Below, in pieces: positions 55,773 to 64,000 of a DNA stretch of 64,000 nucleotides (the first letter of the stretch is position 1; every line of letters starts with the position of its first letter). Position numbers and translations under genes: made by a program. Below the pieces are notes generated by a model. That model saw nothing but the letters and a program-made list of their open reading frames with translations, had not been told where the DNA came from and did no database searches. The DNA is from Pseudoalteromonas neustonica (GTDB lineage Bacteria; Pseudomonadota; Gammaproteobacteria; Enterobacterales; Alteromonadaceae), in assembly GCF_001653135.1 (NCBI RefSeq), contig NZ_BDDS01000002.1, positions 186,001 to 250,000 of the forward strand. The letters are read 5' to 3'.

Positions 55773-58262
55773 ATGACTTTTAAATCTTCTACTCAAAAAA
55801 CCTTAGTTGCACTTGCCGTAGCATCTAGCTTTATGCTTTCAGGTTGTCAATCAACAGCATCACAAGCACCTATTACAAAAACAGTAGCCCCAAGTGTTGT
55901 CGTAACCCCACAAGATACTGGCTCAACAGCTATTACACTAGAGCAAGCAATGGCTCATCCTGATTGGTTAGGGCGTCAACCTGAGCGTGCATATTGGTCT
56001 GCAGATTCAAGCACTATTTTTTATGCGCGTAAGCAACAAGGTAATGAATTACGAGATGTATTTAGTCAAAGTGTGACATCGCAAACAGCAGAGCAAGTTG
56101 CCTTAAGTGCACATCATACACTTGGCACTAAAAATGCGGTTTATTCAAATGATAAGAAATTGCAAGCGTACACATTTGAAGGCAATGTATTTGTAAAAAA
56201 TGTTCAAACGGGTGCTATAAAACAGGTTACTCACAGTAGTGCCAGAGAGTCTAATTTACAATTTTTGAATGACGGCGCACTTGTTTATCGACAAGGCACC
56301 ACTTTTAATAAAGTTGATTTAGCTACAGGTATTACAAGTGAACTTGCGAATATTAAGCTAAGTGATAAACCCAAAGGTGTAGAAGCGCCTGCTACATATA
56401 TAGCAAAAGAGCAGCATAAACTAATTGATTATGTCTCTTTGATGCATAAAAACAAGCAAGACAAGCAAACTCGTAAAGAGCAGTTAACAAAACAAAACAC
56501 CTCTATTGCCAATGCCCAATTTTATTTAGGTAAAGGCAAAACGCTGGTAAATGCGCAGTTATCACCAAATGGTCAAGCCATCCTAGCGGTTATTAAAGAT
56601 CAAAAATCATGGCGCGATGACGCTGATATAATGCCTAACTACATTGGTGACGATGGCACAATTAAAGCTGAGAAAGTACGCAGACGTGTAGCAGATGAAA
56701 AATCAGCAGGCTCTGAACTTATTTATATTGATTTAACCGACAATAGCCAAAAAACAATTTCAATGACGAGCCTTCCTGGGTTTGATGAAGACGTGCTAGC
56801 CTCTGTAAAAACAGAAAACTATGCCCGTGATGGTAAAACGTATAAATCAGAAAAAGCACCGCGTGATATAAACCTAATGATGGATTGGGGCTGGGATCAA
56901 GGCGCAATAGTATGGAATGATACAGGCGATCAAGTCGCTGTTATGCTTGAAGCATGGGATAACAAAGATCGTTGGCTAGCGACCGTTAATGTGGACGAAG
57001 GCAAACTTGTGTCGCAGCATCGTCTTCATGATGATGCCTGGGTTAATTACACGTATAATGATTTTGGTTGGTTAAATAACTCAGACACCTTGTATTATTT
57101 ATCTGAAGAGTCAGGCTATAGCCATATTTATAAAAAGCCGCTTACAGGTAAGGCTACTGAGCTTACAAAGGGTAACTTTGTTGTTTCAAATCTAACACTC
57201 ACTGATGACAATAGCGCTATATATTATAAAGCGAATGTTGAACACCCAGGGTTATACGAGATTTACAAAGTAAATGTTGAATCAGGCCAATCAGAGCAAG
57301 TCACTAACCTTGATGGGATGACCGATTATCAATTAAGTCCAGATCAAACTAAACTGTTGCTAACACATTCAAAAATTATGCAACCGGCCGAGCTTTATGT
57401 AGCACCAGCAAAAGCTAACACTCAAGCTACACGTTTAACTAATACTGTATCTGAAGAGTTTTTAGCTAAAAAACTCATTGCACCTAAAATCATTGCAGTC
57501 CCATCGAGTCATACTCAACAACCTATTTATGCAAAAGTATATTACCCAGCGGATTACGTAGAGGGCGAAAGCGGCCAAAACCGTAAAGCAGTCATCTTCA
57601 ACCATGGTGCTGGCTATTTACAAAATTCACACATGGGTTGGTCAGGTTACTTTCGTGAATTTATGTTCCACTCGCTACTCGCCTCTGAAGGGTATGTGGT
57701 AATGGACATGGATTACAGGGCGTCAAAAGGTTATGGCCGTGATTGGCGTACCGCTATTTATCGTCAGATGGGCACACCAGAAATTCAAGATTTAGCCGAT
57801 GGTGTAAGCTGGATGGCTGACAATGCGAATGTTGATACAGCCGCTGTAGGTACTTATGGTGGGTCATATGGTGGTTTTATGACCTTTATGGCATTATTTA
57901 CTCAGCCTGATTTATTTCAAGCGGGTGCAGCGCTTCGCCCTGTAACTGATTGGGCACATTATAACGGACCTTATACGTCAAATATCTTAAACCACCCAGA
58001 TGTAGATCCAATCGCATATGAGCGCAGTTCACCAATTTATTTTGCTGAGGGCCTAAAAAACCGCTTATTGATCAATGCCCCAATGGTTGATGACAACGTG
58101 TTCTTTCAAGATGTGGTACGTGTTGTACAGCGTATGATAGAACTTGAAAAAGAAAACTTTGAAACAGCCATTTACCCAGTTGAGCCGCATGGTTTTAGAC
58201 AACCATCAAGTTGGTTAGATGAGTATCGCCGTATTTACAAAATGTTTAAAGAGACTCTTTAA
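55773..58262 (+). CDS. S9 family prolyl oligopeptidase-type peptidase, lipoprotein
   Basis: An 829-residue peptidase of the DPP IV/acylaminoacyl branch. The N-terminus is a lipoprotein signal with lipobox LSGC (Cys25), so it is anchored in the envelope, probably the outer membrane. Residues about 60-570 form a beta-propeller (repeats such as WSADSSTIFYARK and WLNNSDTLYYLSEESGYSHIYK). The catalytic domain has Ser in YGGSYGGFMT, Asp in INAPMVDDNVF and His in VEPHGFRQPSSW. It probably releases dipeptides or peptides from proline-containing substrates. The gene stands alone. Confidence 0.9.
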   Translation: MTFKSSTQKTLVALAVASSFMLSGCQSTASQAPITKTVAPSVVVTPQDTGSTAITLEQAMAHPDWLGRQPERAYWSADSSTIFYARKQQGNELRDVFSQSVTSQTAEQVALSAHHTLGTKNAVYSNDKKLQAYTFEGNVFVKNVQTGAIKQVTHSSARESNLQFLNDGALVYRQGTTFNKVDLATGITSELANIKLSDKPKGVEAPATYIAKEQHKLIDYVSLMHKNKQDKQTRKEQLTKQNTSIANAQFYLGKGKTLVNAQLSPNGQAILAVIKDQKSWRDDADIMPNYIGDDGTIKAEKVRRRVADEKSAGSELIYIDLTDNSQKTISMTSLPGFDEDVLASVKTENYARDGKTYKSEKAPRDINLMMDWGWDQGAIVWNDTGDQVAVMLEAWDNKDRWLATVNVDEGKLVSQHRLHDDAWVNYTYNDFGWLNNSDTLYYLSEESGYSHIYKKPLTGKATELTKGNFVVSNLTLTDDNSAIYYKANVEHPGLYEIYKVNVESGQSEQVTNLDGMTDYQLSPDQTKLLLTHSKIMQPAELYVAPAKANTQATRLTNTVSEEFLAKKLIAPKIIAVPSSHTQQPIYAKVYYPADYVEGESGQNRKAVIFNHGAGYLQNSHMGWSGYFREFMFHSLLASEGYVVMDMDYRASKGYGRDWRTAIYRQMGTPEIQDLADGVSWMADNANVDTAAVGTYGGSYGGFMTFMALFTQPDLFQAGAALRPVTDWAHYNGPYTSNILNHPDVDPIAYERSSPIYFAEGLKNRLLINAPMVDDNVFFQDVVRVVQRMIELEKENFETAIYPVEPHGFRQPSSWLDEYRRIYKMFKETL

Positions 58263-58284
58263 TCACAGTCTGTAAATAAAAAAT

Positions 58285-58313
58285 AACGCCAAGTTTATGC
58301 TTGGCGTTTTTTT
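58285..58313. terminator. Terminator between the S9 peptidase and rhombosortase genes
   Basis: AACGCCAAG and CTTGGCGTT form a 9-bp stem around a 6-base loop followed by a T-run on the + strand; the A-run on the left gives the same for the minus strand. It overlaps the end of the rhombosortase gene. Confidence 0.9.
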
Positions 58314-58882
58314 ATTAACTTAAAAATTAGCGGTATAGCTAATAACACGCCTCCAATTGCACCAATGAGATGTGCATCAATAGCCACATTAGAGGCAATA
58401 AGTTCACTTACTTGTGCACTAGGACCTTCAAGTTGTTCAAATAATATTTTTGCCCAAATACCAAAGAATAATAGCCATCCCGTCTTCATTCCAACGGTAA
58501 TGTCTTTTATAGCACCCCACACAATAACCCCGTGCAGTAATGCACTTAACCCTGTATAGATTTCAATATCAGGGCAAAAATAGTAAATACATATACCACA
58601 CCATGTGGCGAGAACAATTGTATGTGCACCATATACAAGCGGTTTTGTGTGTTCAGCATGCAATGCCCAAATTAAAATGATACCGGCGCAATTTAATCCT
58701 AAATGTGCCCAATTAGTATGTACATATTGACTACTTATTAAACGCCACACTTGGCCTTGTTCAATTAATTGGCGATTAAACTCTAAGGAATCATTGAGGC
58801 TAAACAAAGCAAAAAGTGCACTCAGTACCATTAAACACAGAGGCGGTAATATATAGCGGGGTTGAATTGGCAAATTGACCAT
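58295..58882 (-). CDS. rrtA: Rhombosortase (rhomboid-type serine protease for GlyGly-CTERM proteins)
   Basis: Rhombosortases are intramembrane proteases that cut the C-terminal GlyGly-CTERM tail of exported proteins. The 195-residue protein has about six helices. QYVHTNWAHLGLN gives the rhomboid HxxxxHxxxN element, the nucleophile serine is in TGLSALLHG (GxSxxxH) and the catalytic histidine in IDAHLIGAIGG. The small size and the GLSxxxHG pattern fit rhombosortase more than GlpG. I found no GlyGly-CTERM substrate in this window. It is divergent from the gamma-glutamyltranspeptidase gene. Confidence 0.85.
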   Translation of the reverse strand: MVNLPIQPRYILPPLCLMVLSALFALFSLNDSLEFNRQLIEQGQVWRLISSQYVHTNWAHLGLNCAGIILIWALHAEHTKPLVYGAHTIVLATWCGICIYYFCPDIEIYTGLSALLHGVIVWGAIKDITVGMKTGWLLFFGIWAKILFEQLEGPSAQVSELIASNVAIDAHLIGAIGGVLLAIPLIFKLIKKRQA

Positions 58883-58936
58883 TTTATTCTTATTTTTTAC
58901 ATAATATTTTGCATATTGTGCCCGTTTAACTTTAAG

Positions 58937-60760
58937 ATGCCAAATATCTCAATGCAATTAAGCTTTTTTATGTTTTCACACGCCCATACCTGTATCATTT
59001 TTAGTTTAACGTTATTAACACTGCCTGTTTTTGCAAGCCAATTACCCCCAGAAATACGTGAGCCAGAAGCTGCTACTGGACTTGAGCAAAAACAACACGT
59101 TGTTGGTGATGAATATATGATTGCAGCCGCAAATCCATATGCAACACAAGCGGGTCAAACAATATTAGCAAGCGGTGGCAGTGCGGTTGATGCCGCTATA
59201 GCAACACAATTGGTATTAACACTTGTTGAGCCACAATCGTCTGGTATTGGTGGTGGGGCATTTTTACTTCATTACGACAAACAAAAGAATGCGTTAACAA
59301 CATTTGATGGTAGAGAAACAGCACCAAGCAATGCAGACGAATCGCTGTTTTTAGATAAAGATGGTAAAGCTGCATCATGGATTGATGCAGTCGTTGGAGG
59401 GCGTTCAGTCGGTGTGCCAGGTGTATTACATGCATTGGCTCAAGCCCATAAAGAATACGGCAACCTTGAATGGGCTGCACTTTTTAAGCCTGCCATTGAA
59501 CTTGCAGAACACGGTTTTATTGTATCACCGCGGTTGCATGCGTTATTAGTGAAACAGATAAACCCTGGTGTGACCAAGCTTCCTGCGATCCGAGATTACT
59601 TTTTCCCAGATGGTAAGCCTTTGGCAGTAGGTGTGCTAAAAACCAACCAACCCTTAGCTGATCTATATAAAGAGATAGCCAGTAAGGGGATCGATGCTTT
59701 TTACAAAGGCGATAACGCGATAAAAATGGTGGATGCGGTACAGCATTCAGTCGTAGCACCCGGTACGCTCGCATTAACTGATTTAGCTAATTATAAAAGT
59801 AAACAACGTGATGCGGTTTGTACGCCATATCACGAATACAACGTCTGCTCTATGGCACCACCAAGCAGTGGTGGTGTTGCTGTATTACAAATACTTGCAT
59901 TACTTGAAGACAAAAATATGCGCCAATACCAGCCTAATTCGGCCAAAGCGATTCATTACTTTAGCCAAGCATCTCGATTAGCCTTTGCTGATCGTAATGT
60001 ATATATGGGGGATCCTGACTTTGCAGACATTCCCACTCGAGAGTTACTCGCTCATAGTTACGTGAGTCAACGAGCAACACTAATTACAGAACATGATAAA
60101 AAAGCAGAAGCAGGTCAGCCCCGTCCATTACTAAGTTACGCACAAGATGATGCTTACGAGTTACCTTCAACCACTCATGTATCAATTGTGGATGCAAAAG
60201 GTAATGCCGTTTCAATGACCAGTTCGATAGAAATGGCATTTGGTTCAACGGTCATGGTTAACGGGTTTATATTAAATAATCAGCTTACTGACTTTGCATT
60301 GTCACCCTACAAAAATGGCATGCTATTAGCAAATAGAGTTGAGGCAGGTAAACGACCTCGAAGCTCAATGTCGCCAGTGATGGTTTTTAATAAAGACGGC
60401 AGTTTACGTTTAGTTGTAGGCTCACCGGGGGGAAGTCGTATCATAAATTATGTAGCGCATGTTGTAATTGGCGTACTTGATTGGCAATTAACCGCGCAAC
60501 AAGCAATTGACTTACCACGTATCACTAATCGTAATAACTATACCAGTGTAGAAAAAGGCACCGCTATTGAAAGTATCATTCCCGATCTAAAAAAGCGTGG
60601 TCATACAGTAAGACAAGTTGATTTAAACTCTGGATTACATGCAGTTGAGCTGCTCAACGGTAAATTATATGGTGCAGCTGATCCACGCAGAGAGGGTATC
60701 GCATTAAGCGAACAGAATTTTGTTCTTAAAGAACATAAAAACGCTGTGAATAAGCCTTAA
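58937..60760 (+). CDS. ggt: Gamma-glutamyltranspeptidase
   Basis: GGT cleaves glutathione and other gamma-glutamyl compounds in the periplasm. The frame extends to 58862, which would overlap the divergent rhombosortase start; ATG 58937 begins a plausible signal region (MPNISMQLSFFMFSHAHTCIIFSLTLLTLPVFA), and ATG 58952 is a second choice. The proenzyme of about 607 residues is cut before the catalytic threonine (Thr412 in LPSTTHVSIVD). Substrate residues are seen in FDGRETAP, PRSSMSPVMVF and GSPGGSRI. It matches the secreted ggt of proteobacteria. Confidence 0.93.
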   Translation: MPNISMQLSFFMFSHAHTCIIFSLTLLTLPVFASQLPPEIREPEAATGLEQKQHVVGDEYMIAAANPYATQAGQTILASGGSAVDAAIATQLVLTLVEPQSSGIGGGAFLLHYDKQKNALTTFDGRETAPSNADESLFLDKDGKAASWIDAVVGGRSVGVPGVLHALAQAHKEYGNLEWAALFKPAIELAEHGFIVSPRLHALLVKQINPGVTKLPAIRDYFFPDGKPLAVGVLKTNQPLADLYKEIASKGIDAFYKGDNAIKMVDAVQHSVVAPGTLALTDLANYKSKQRDAVCTPYHEYNVCSMAPPSSGGVAVLQILALLEDKNMRQYQPNSAKAIHYFSQASRLAFADRNVYMGDPDFADIPTRELLAHSYVSQRATLITEHDKKAEAGQPRPLLSYAQDDAYELPSTTHVSIVDAKGNAVSMTSSIEMAFGSTVMVNGFILNNQLTDFALSPYKNGMLLANRVEAGKRPRSSMSPVMVFNKDGSLRLVVGSPGGSRIINYVAHVVIGVLDWQLTAQQAIDLPRITNRNNYTSVEKGTAIESIIPDLKKRGHTVRQVDLNSGLHAVELLNGKLYGAADPRREGIALSEQNFVLKEHKNAVNKP

Positions 60761-60793
60761 TCACAGTACTAACTTAATGTACAATAACACGCT

Positions 60794-60818
60794 ACGCACA
60801 TAATAAATGTGCGTATTT
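60794..60818 (+). terminator. Terminator after ggt
   Basis: ACGCACAT and ATGTGCGT form a perfect 8-bp stem around a 5-base loop, followed by ATTTCT, 34 bases after the ggt stop. Confidence 0.7.
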
Positions 60819-60920
60819 CTCGTATCGTCAATGGTCTGACAAGGTTGAATGTCATTGCTTTTTAATATTCAACGGTAATAATGGCAGATCAAAATTAAAG
60901 ACTTCGTTAAGCTTGGAATT

Positions 60921-62615
60921 ATGACTACAAATACCGATCCAAATTATCTTTATATTCATCACTCAGGCCCAGGCTTGATTGAAACTCCTCTATTAAATAA
61001 AGGCAGTGCATTTACTCAAAAAGAGCGCGAAAGTTTCAACCTTGCAGGATTACTGCCTCCTCGCTACGAAACAATCGAAGAACAAGTTGAACGTTGTTAC
61101 CAACAGTATTCAAGCTTTAACGATAACCTTAATAAGCACATTTATTTGCGTGCGATTCAAGATAACAACGAAACACTTTATTATCGTTTAGTGCGTGACC
61201 ATCTTGAAGAAATGCTGCCTATCATATACACCCCAACAGTGGGCGATGCCTGCGAAAAATTCTCTGATATTTATCGCAGTGCTCGTGGTTTATTTATATC
61301 TTATGAAGATCGCTTCCAAATCGACGATATACTGCGTAATGCGACCAAAGGTAAAGTAAAAGTCATCGTTGTAACCGACGGTGAGCGCATTCTTGGTTTA
61401 GGCGACCAAGGGATCGGTGGTATGGGTATTCCAATCGGTAAGTTGTCTCTTTATACCGCATGTGGTGGTATAAGCCCTGCGTACACATTACCAGTTATGC
61501 TTGATGTAGGGACTAATAACGAAAAACTATTAAACGACCCAATGTACATGGGGGCACGCCATAAACGTATTGCACAAGATGAATACGATGAATTTTTAGA
61601 TCTCTTCATCAAAGCAGTTAAGCGTCGCTGGCCAAACGTGCTGTTGCAATTTGAAGATTTTGCACAGCCAAACGCTATGCCGTTATTAAAGCGCTACCGT
61701 GATGAGATCTGTAGTTTTAATGATGATATACAGGGCACTGCGGCTGTCACTGTTGGTTCATTGCTTGCTGCATGTCGTGTAAAAAACTCAAAGTTATCTG
61801 AGCAGAAAGTTGTGTTTGTTGGAGCAGGTTCTGCAGGCTGTGGTATTGCAGAACAAATCATCACACAAATGATATCGGAAGGTATTACAGACGAACAAGC
61901 GCGCAGCCAAGTGTTTATGGTTGATCGTTTTGGCTTAGTGACAGCTGGTATGCAAGGTTTACGTGACTTCCAACAATCACTTGCACAACCGACAGAAAAG
62001 TTAGCAGATTGGACATACAGTGGCGAATTTGCTTCGTTATTAGATGTGATGCATTGTGCCGCGCCTGATATTTTAATTGGCGTATCTGGTCAACCGGGTT
62101 TATTCACTGAGCAGGTCATCCGTGCTATGCACAGTGGCTGCGCGCAACCAGTTATCTTCCCGCTAAGTAACCCATCAAAGCAAGTCGAAGCACTTCCTGA
62201 AGATGTAATCAACTGGACCGAAGGTAACGCGATTGTTGCAACCGGCAGTCCATTTGCACCTGTTGTATTCAATGGTGAAACATTTACTATACCGCAGTGC
62301 AATAATAGCTATATTTTCCCTGGTATTGGTTTAGGTGTTATCGCGGCTAAAGCAACACGTATTACCGATGCAATGTTGATGGTCTCAAGTGAAATACTAG
62401 CTGAATCATCGCCACGAGCTAACACCGGGAAAGGCAGTTTGCTTCCTGCACTAACAGAGATCGAAACCTTAAGTAAACGTATTGCATTTGGCGTTGCTAA
62501 AAAAGCAATTGAAGAAGGCGTTGCACTTGAGATCAGTGATGATATGTTATGGGCAGCCATTGATAGAAACTATTGGTTACCAAAATATCGCAATTATAAA
62601 CGTTGTAGTATTTAA
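60921..62615 (+). CDS. maeA: NAD-dependent malic enzyme (SfcA type)
   Basis: MaeA oxidatively decarboxylates malate to pyruvate with NAD+. The 564-residue protein matches E. coli SfcA (565) along its length: [14 protein letters not shown] at the N-terminus, the catalytic Tyr in [11 protein letters not shown], the Lys in [17 protein letters not shown], metal ligands in [10 protein letters not shown] and [13 protein letters not shown], and the NAD motif [14 protein letters not shown]. It is a monocistronic gene with its own terminator. Confidence 0.97.
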   Translation: MTTNTDPNYLYIHHSGPGLIETPLLNKGSAFTQKERESFNLAGLLPPRYETIEEQVERCYQQYSSFNDNLNKHIYLRAIQDNNETLYYRLVRDHLEEMLPIIYTPTVGDACEKFSDIYRSARGLFISYEDRFQIDDILRNATKGKVKVIVVTDGERILGLGDQGIGGMGIPIGKLSLYTACGGISPAYTLPVMLDVGTNNEKLLNDPMYMGARHKRIAQDEYDEFLDLFIKAVKRRWPNVLLQFEDFAQPNAMPLLKRYRDEICSFNDDIQGTAAVTVGSLLAACRVKNSKLSEQKVVFVGAGSAGCGIAEQIITQMISEGITDEQARSQVFMVDRFGLVTAGMQGLRDFQQSLAQPTEKLADWTYSGEFASLLDVMHCAAPDILIGVSGQPGLFTEQVIRAMHSGCAQPVIFPLSNPSKQVEALPEDVINWTEGNAIVATGSPFAPVVFNGETFTIPQCNNSYIFPGIGLGVIAAKATRITDAMLMVSSEILAESSPRANTGKGSLLPALTEIETLSKRIAFGVAKKAIEEGVALEISDDMLWAAIDRNYWLPKYRNYKRCSI

Positions 62616-62628
62616 CCGTTAAAAAATA

Positions 62629-62653
62629 AAAACAGACTTCGGTCTGTTTTTTT
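62629..62653 (+). terminator. Intrinsic terminator of maeA
   Basis: AAAACAGAC and GTCTGTTTT pair around a TTCG tetraloop and run into more T residues, 13 bases after the maeA stop. Confidence 0.93.
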
Positions 62654-62721
62654 ATACTTGTTCATTTTCAATTAACCACTTAGGGTATCTAATAGCTACA
62701 CTAAAACTATTAAGGATCTTT

Positions 62722-63435
62722 ATGCGTTATTTATCATTGTTAGCTGCAGCTTTAAGTTTCAATACATTTGCAAGTACAACTCCTGATGCCCCACATATAT
62801 ATATTCAAGGCCAAGCACAAGTTACAACTGTAGCTGATAATGTCAAGCTGAGTGTAGGTATTGTTGAAATACATAAAGATTTAATGCTAGCAAAACAAAA
62901 AGCTGACACAACAATGGCAAAAGCCATTAAGCTAGCTAAACAAGCTGGTGTATTAGATAAAGACATTAATGCTGGCCAAATTAGTATCCACCGAGAAAAC
63001 CAATATAACCGTGAGACAAACAAGCAAGAGTTTGTTGGTTTTAGGGTTTCACGTAGCTTGTCATTAACGTTAAAAGAAGTTGATAAATACCCATTATTAT
63101 TGCAAAGCCTTGTAAGTGGCGGAATTAACGAAATTAATAATACGCAATTTATATCAAGCAGGTATGACGAATTACAGCAAAAAGCGCAAAAAATGGCGAT
63201 ACAAGATGCTAAAAGTGCCGCAAAAGAATTCGCATCCGATTACGACGTAGAAATTAAAGGTCTTTATAGCGCATCTTTAAAGCCAATAGAAACAAGCTCT
63301 CAACCTTATATGAGAGCTAAAATGGCCAGCATGGCCGATGCCGAATCAGGTAGTTTTGTACCAGATGCTTACCATGCTGGTGAATTAGTTATTAGCGCTT
63401 CTAGCTATGCTATTTATTTAATTGATAATAAATAA
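62722..63435 (+). CDS. SIMPL domain protein (DUF541/YggE type), exported
   Basis: A 237-residue periplasmic protein of the SIMPL family. Residues 1-18 are a signal peptide. HIYIQGQAQVTTVADNVKLSVGIVEIHKDLMLAKQKAD is the family start, and the two BON-like repeats follow. E. coli YggE is linked to oxidative stress; the exact biochemical role is unknown. AAGGA lies before ATG 62722. It is convergent with the DUF2254-like gene with only 10 bases between the stops. Confidence 0.88.
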   Translation: MRYLSLLAAALSFNTFASTTPDAPHIYIQGQAQVTTVADNVKLSVGIVEIHKDLMLAKQKADTTMAKAIKLAKQAGVLDKDINAGQISIHRENQYNRETNKQEFVGFRVSRSLSLTLKEVDKYPLLLQSLVSGGINEINNTQFISSRYDELQQKAQKMAIQDAKSAAKEFASDYDVEIKGLYSASLKPIETSSQPYMRAKMASMADAESGSFVPDAYHAGELVISASSYAIYLIDNK

Positions 63436-63445
63436 AACGTGACAA

Positions 63446-64000
63446 TCATTTTGCTGGCGCGTTAAAACGTGCCAGTAATTGCTCTCCTTGATCAGGGCTA
63501 ATTCGAGAGATTGCATTTAGCATGTTGGTTACTTCCTTTCGATCATATTCATTATTTATCTGCTGATTAATATCATCAATTATCGCAGTTAAATAATTAA
63601 ATAAACTACATGTTGCATCTTCATTGTCGTTGGCAACAAATAAAATATTTTTAAAAGCCTCCAAAACATTGGTCATTACATATGCATCACTTTTCGCGTA
63701 ATTACGAATTGGTGTGAAATTATCGTGCAATAGTTCATCAAATGATGTTTCATGTAAATACAGCAAAGGAGAGCTGTCACTGTGCTTAAACGAATAGTTT
63801 GTGTCAGCTATTTTCAATCGTTCGATCAGTAATATGCTCAACATATCAATTGCTTTAACGGCTGTCCCAGGATCATTTATACCCGGGCTCATTGCTTTGA
63901 CTGCAATCTCAGAAATCTGCGTTAAGCCGTAACGGTAATGATCGCTAATATACTCTTCAATATAGAAAATAAAACAGTTCAATAACTTTTCTACTAATTC
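63446..64000 (-). CDS. DUF2254 family membrane protein, C-terminal part
   Basis: The frame is open to the window edge on the minus strand, with no start inside, so the N-terminal half (with its membrane helices) is missing. The visible part carries the DUF2254 signature EIAVKAMSPGINDPGTAVKAIDML, followed by a helical domain. The full protein should be about 430 residues with N-terminal transmembrane helices. Function is unknown. It is convergent with the SIMPL gene, with the stop at 63446-63448. Confidence 0.82.
   Translation of the reverse strand, partial: ELVEKLLNCFIFYIEEYISDHYRYGLTQISEIAVKAMSPGINDPGTAVKAIDMLSILLIERLKIADTNYSFKHSDSSPLLYLHETSFDELLHDNFTPIRNYAKSDAYVMTNVLEAFKNILFVANDNEDATCSLFNYLTAIIDDINQQINNEYDRKEVTNMLNAISRISPDQGEQLLARFNAPAK

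Overview
The window looks like chromosome from a marine gammaproteobacterium of the Alteromonadales, most likely Pseudoalteromonas or a close relative. This rests on my recognition of protein families (FabY-type ketosynthase, rhombosortase, SIMPL protein, S9/M14/S41 peptidases, the order bioA//bioBFCD) and on the AT-rich composition; no database search was run. Most of it is ordinary housekeeping sequence with compact intergenic regions and many clear intrinsic terminators. I saw no tRNA, rRNA, CRISPR array, prophage or replication origin.

Layout. 1-6.6 kb: the end of a NatB-like ABC exporter permease, then a row of poorly characterised secreted, lipoprotein and membrane genes, including a broken one (5336-5805). 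6.9-16.6 kb: a hybrid sensor histidine kinase, an LpxH-like phosphoesterase, proS, trmO, a small outer-membrane barrel, a hotdog thioesterase and ETF-ubiquinone oxidoreductase. 16.8-18.5 kb: etfBA, divergent from ETF-QO across a region with two near-palindromic operators. 18.9-22.0 kb: a RimK-like ATP-grasp ligase overlapping a GNAT/C39-peptidase fusion, then an MgtC-like gene. 22-31 kb: hydrolase, GlxA-type regulator, FabY-like ketosynthase, M14 peptidase, MBL hydrolase, Lrp-type regulator and SulP transporter. 31-34 kb: PstS-like protein, asnS and a P-loop kinase-like protein. 34.2-39.3 kb: the complete late biotin pathway, bioA divergent from bioBFCD around a BirA-type operator. 39.3-48 kb: htpX, a Calx-beta/DUF4114-like secreted protein, a GNAT, a decayed IS1595-type element with a smaller element inside it, an S41 peptidase and a TetR-controlled membrane protein/esterase pair. 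48-64 kb: porin, ABC-F protein YbiT, purEK, a YeiH-type transporter, a secreted EEP-family protein, an S9 lipoprotein peptidase, rhombosortase, gamma-glutamyltranspeptidase, malic enzyme, a SIMPL protein and a partial DUF2254 gene.

How genes fit together. EtfBA and ETF-QO pass electrons from acyl-CoA dehydrogenases to quinone and share a control region. BioFADB with BioC makes biotin under a self-contained operator. The RimK-like/GNAT-C39 pair, with its 1-base overlap, looks like a peptide or protein modification module of unknown target and is the best candidate for undescribed biochemistry.

Below the gene level there is a 275-bp intergenic repeat with terminal inverted repeats (39311-39585), related in inverted orientation to about 51324-51566. 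Its terminal sequence recurs upstream of the ATP-grasp gene and possibly upstream of sulP. A 115-bp element with imperfect inverted ends and a CTAG target duplication sits inside the dead IS. Several genes carry frameshifts at or near short homopolymer runs (the 5.3-5.8 kb pseudogene, a DUF2798-like gene at 53.3 kb), and ybiT appears to lack a canonical start codon at the position favoured by its Shine-Dalgarno sequence.
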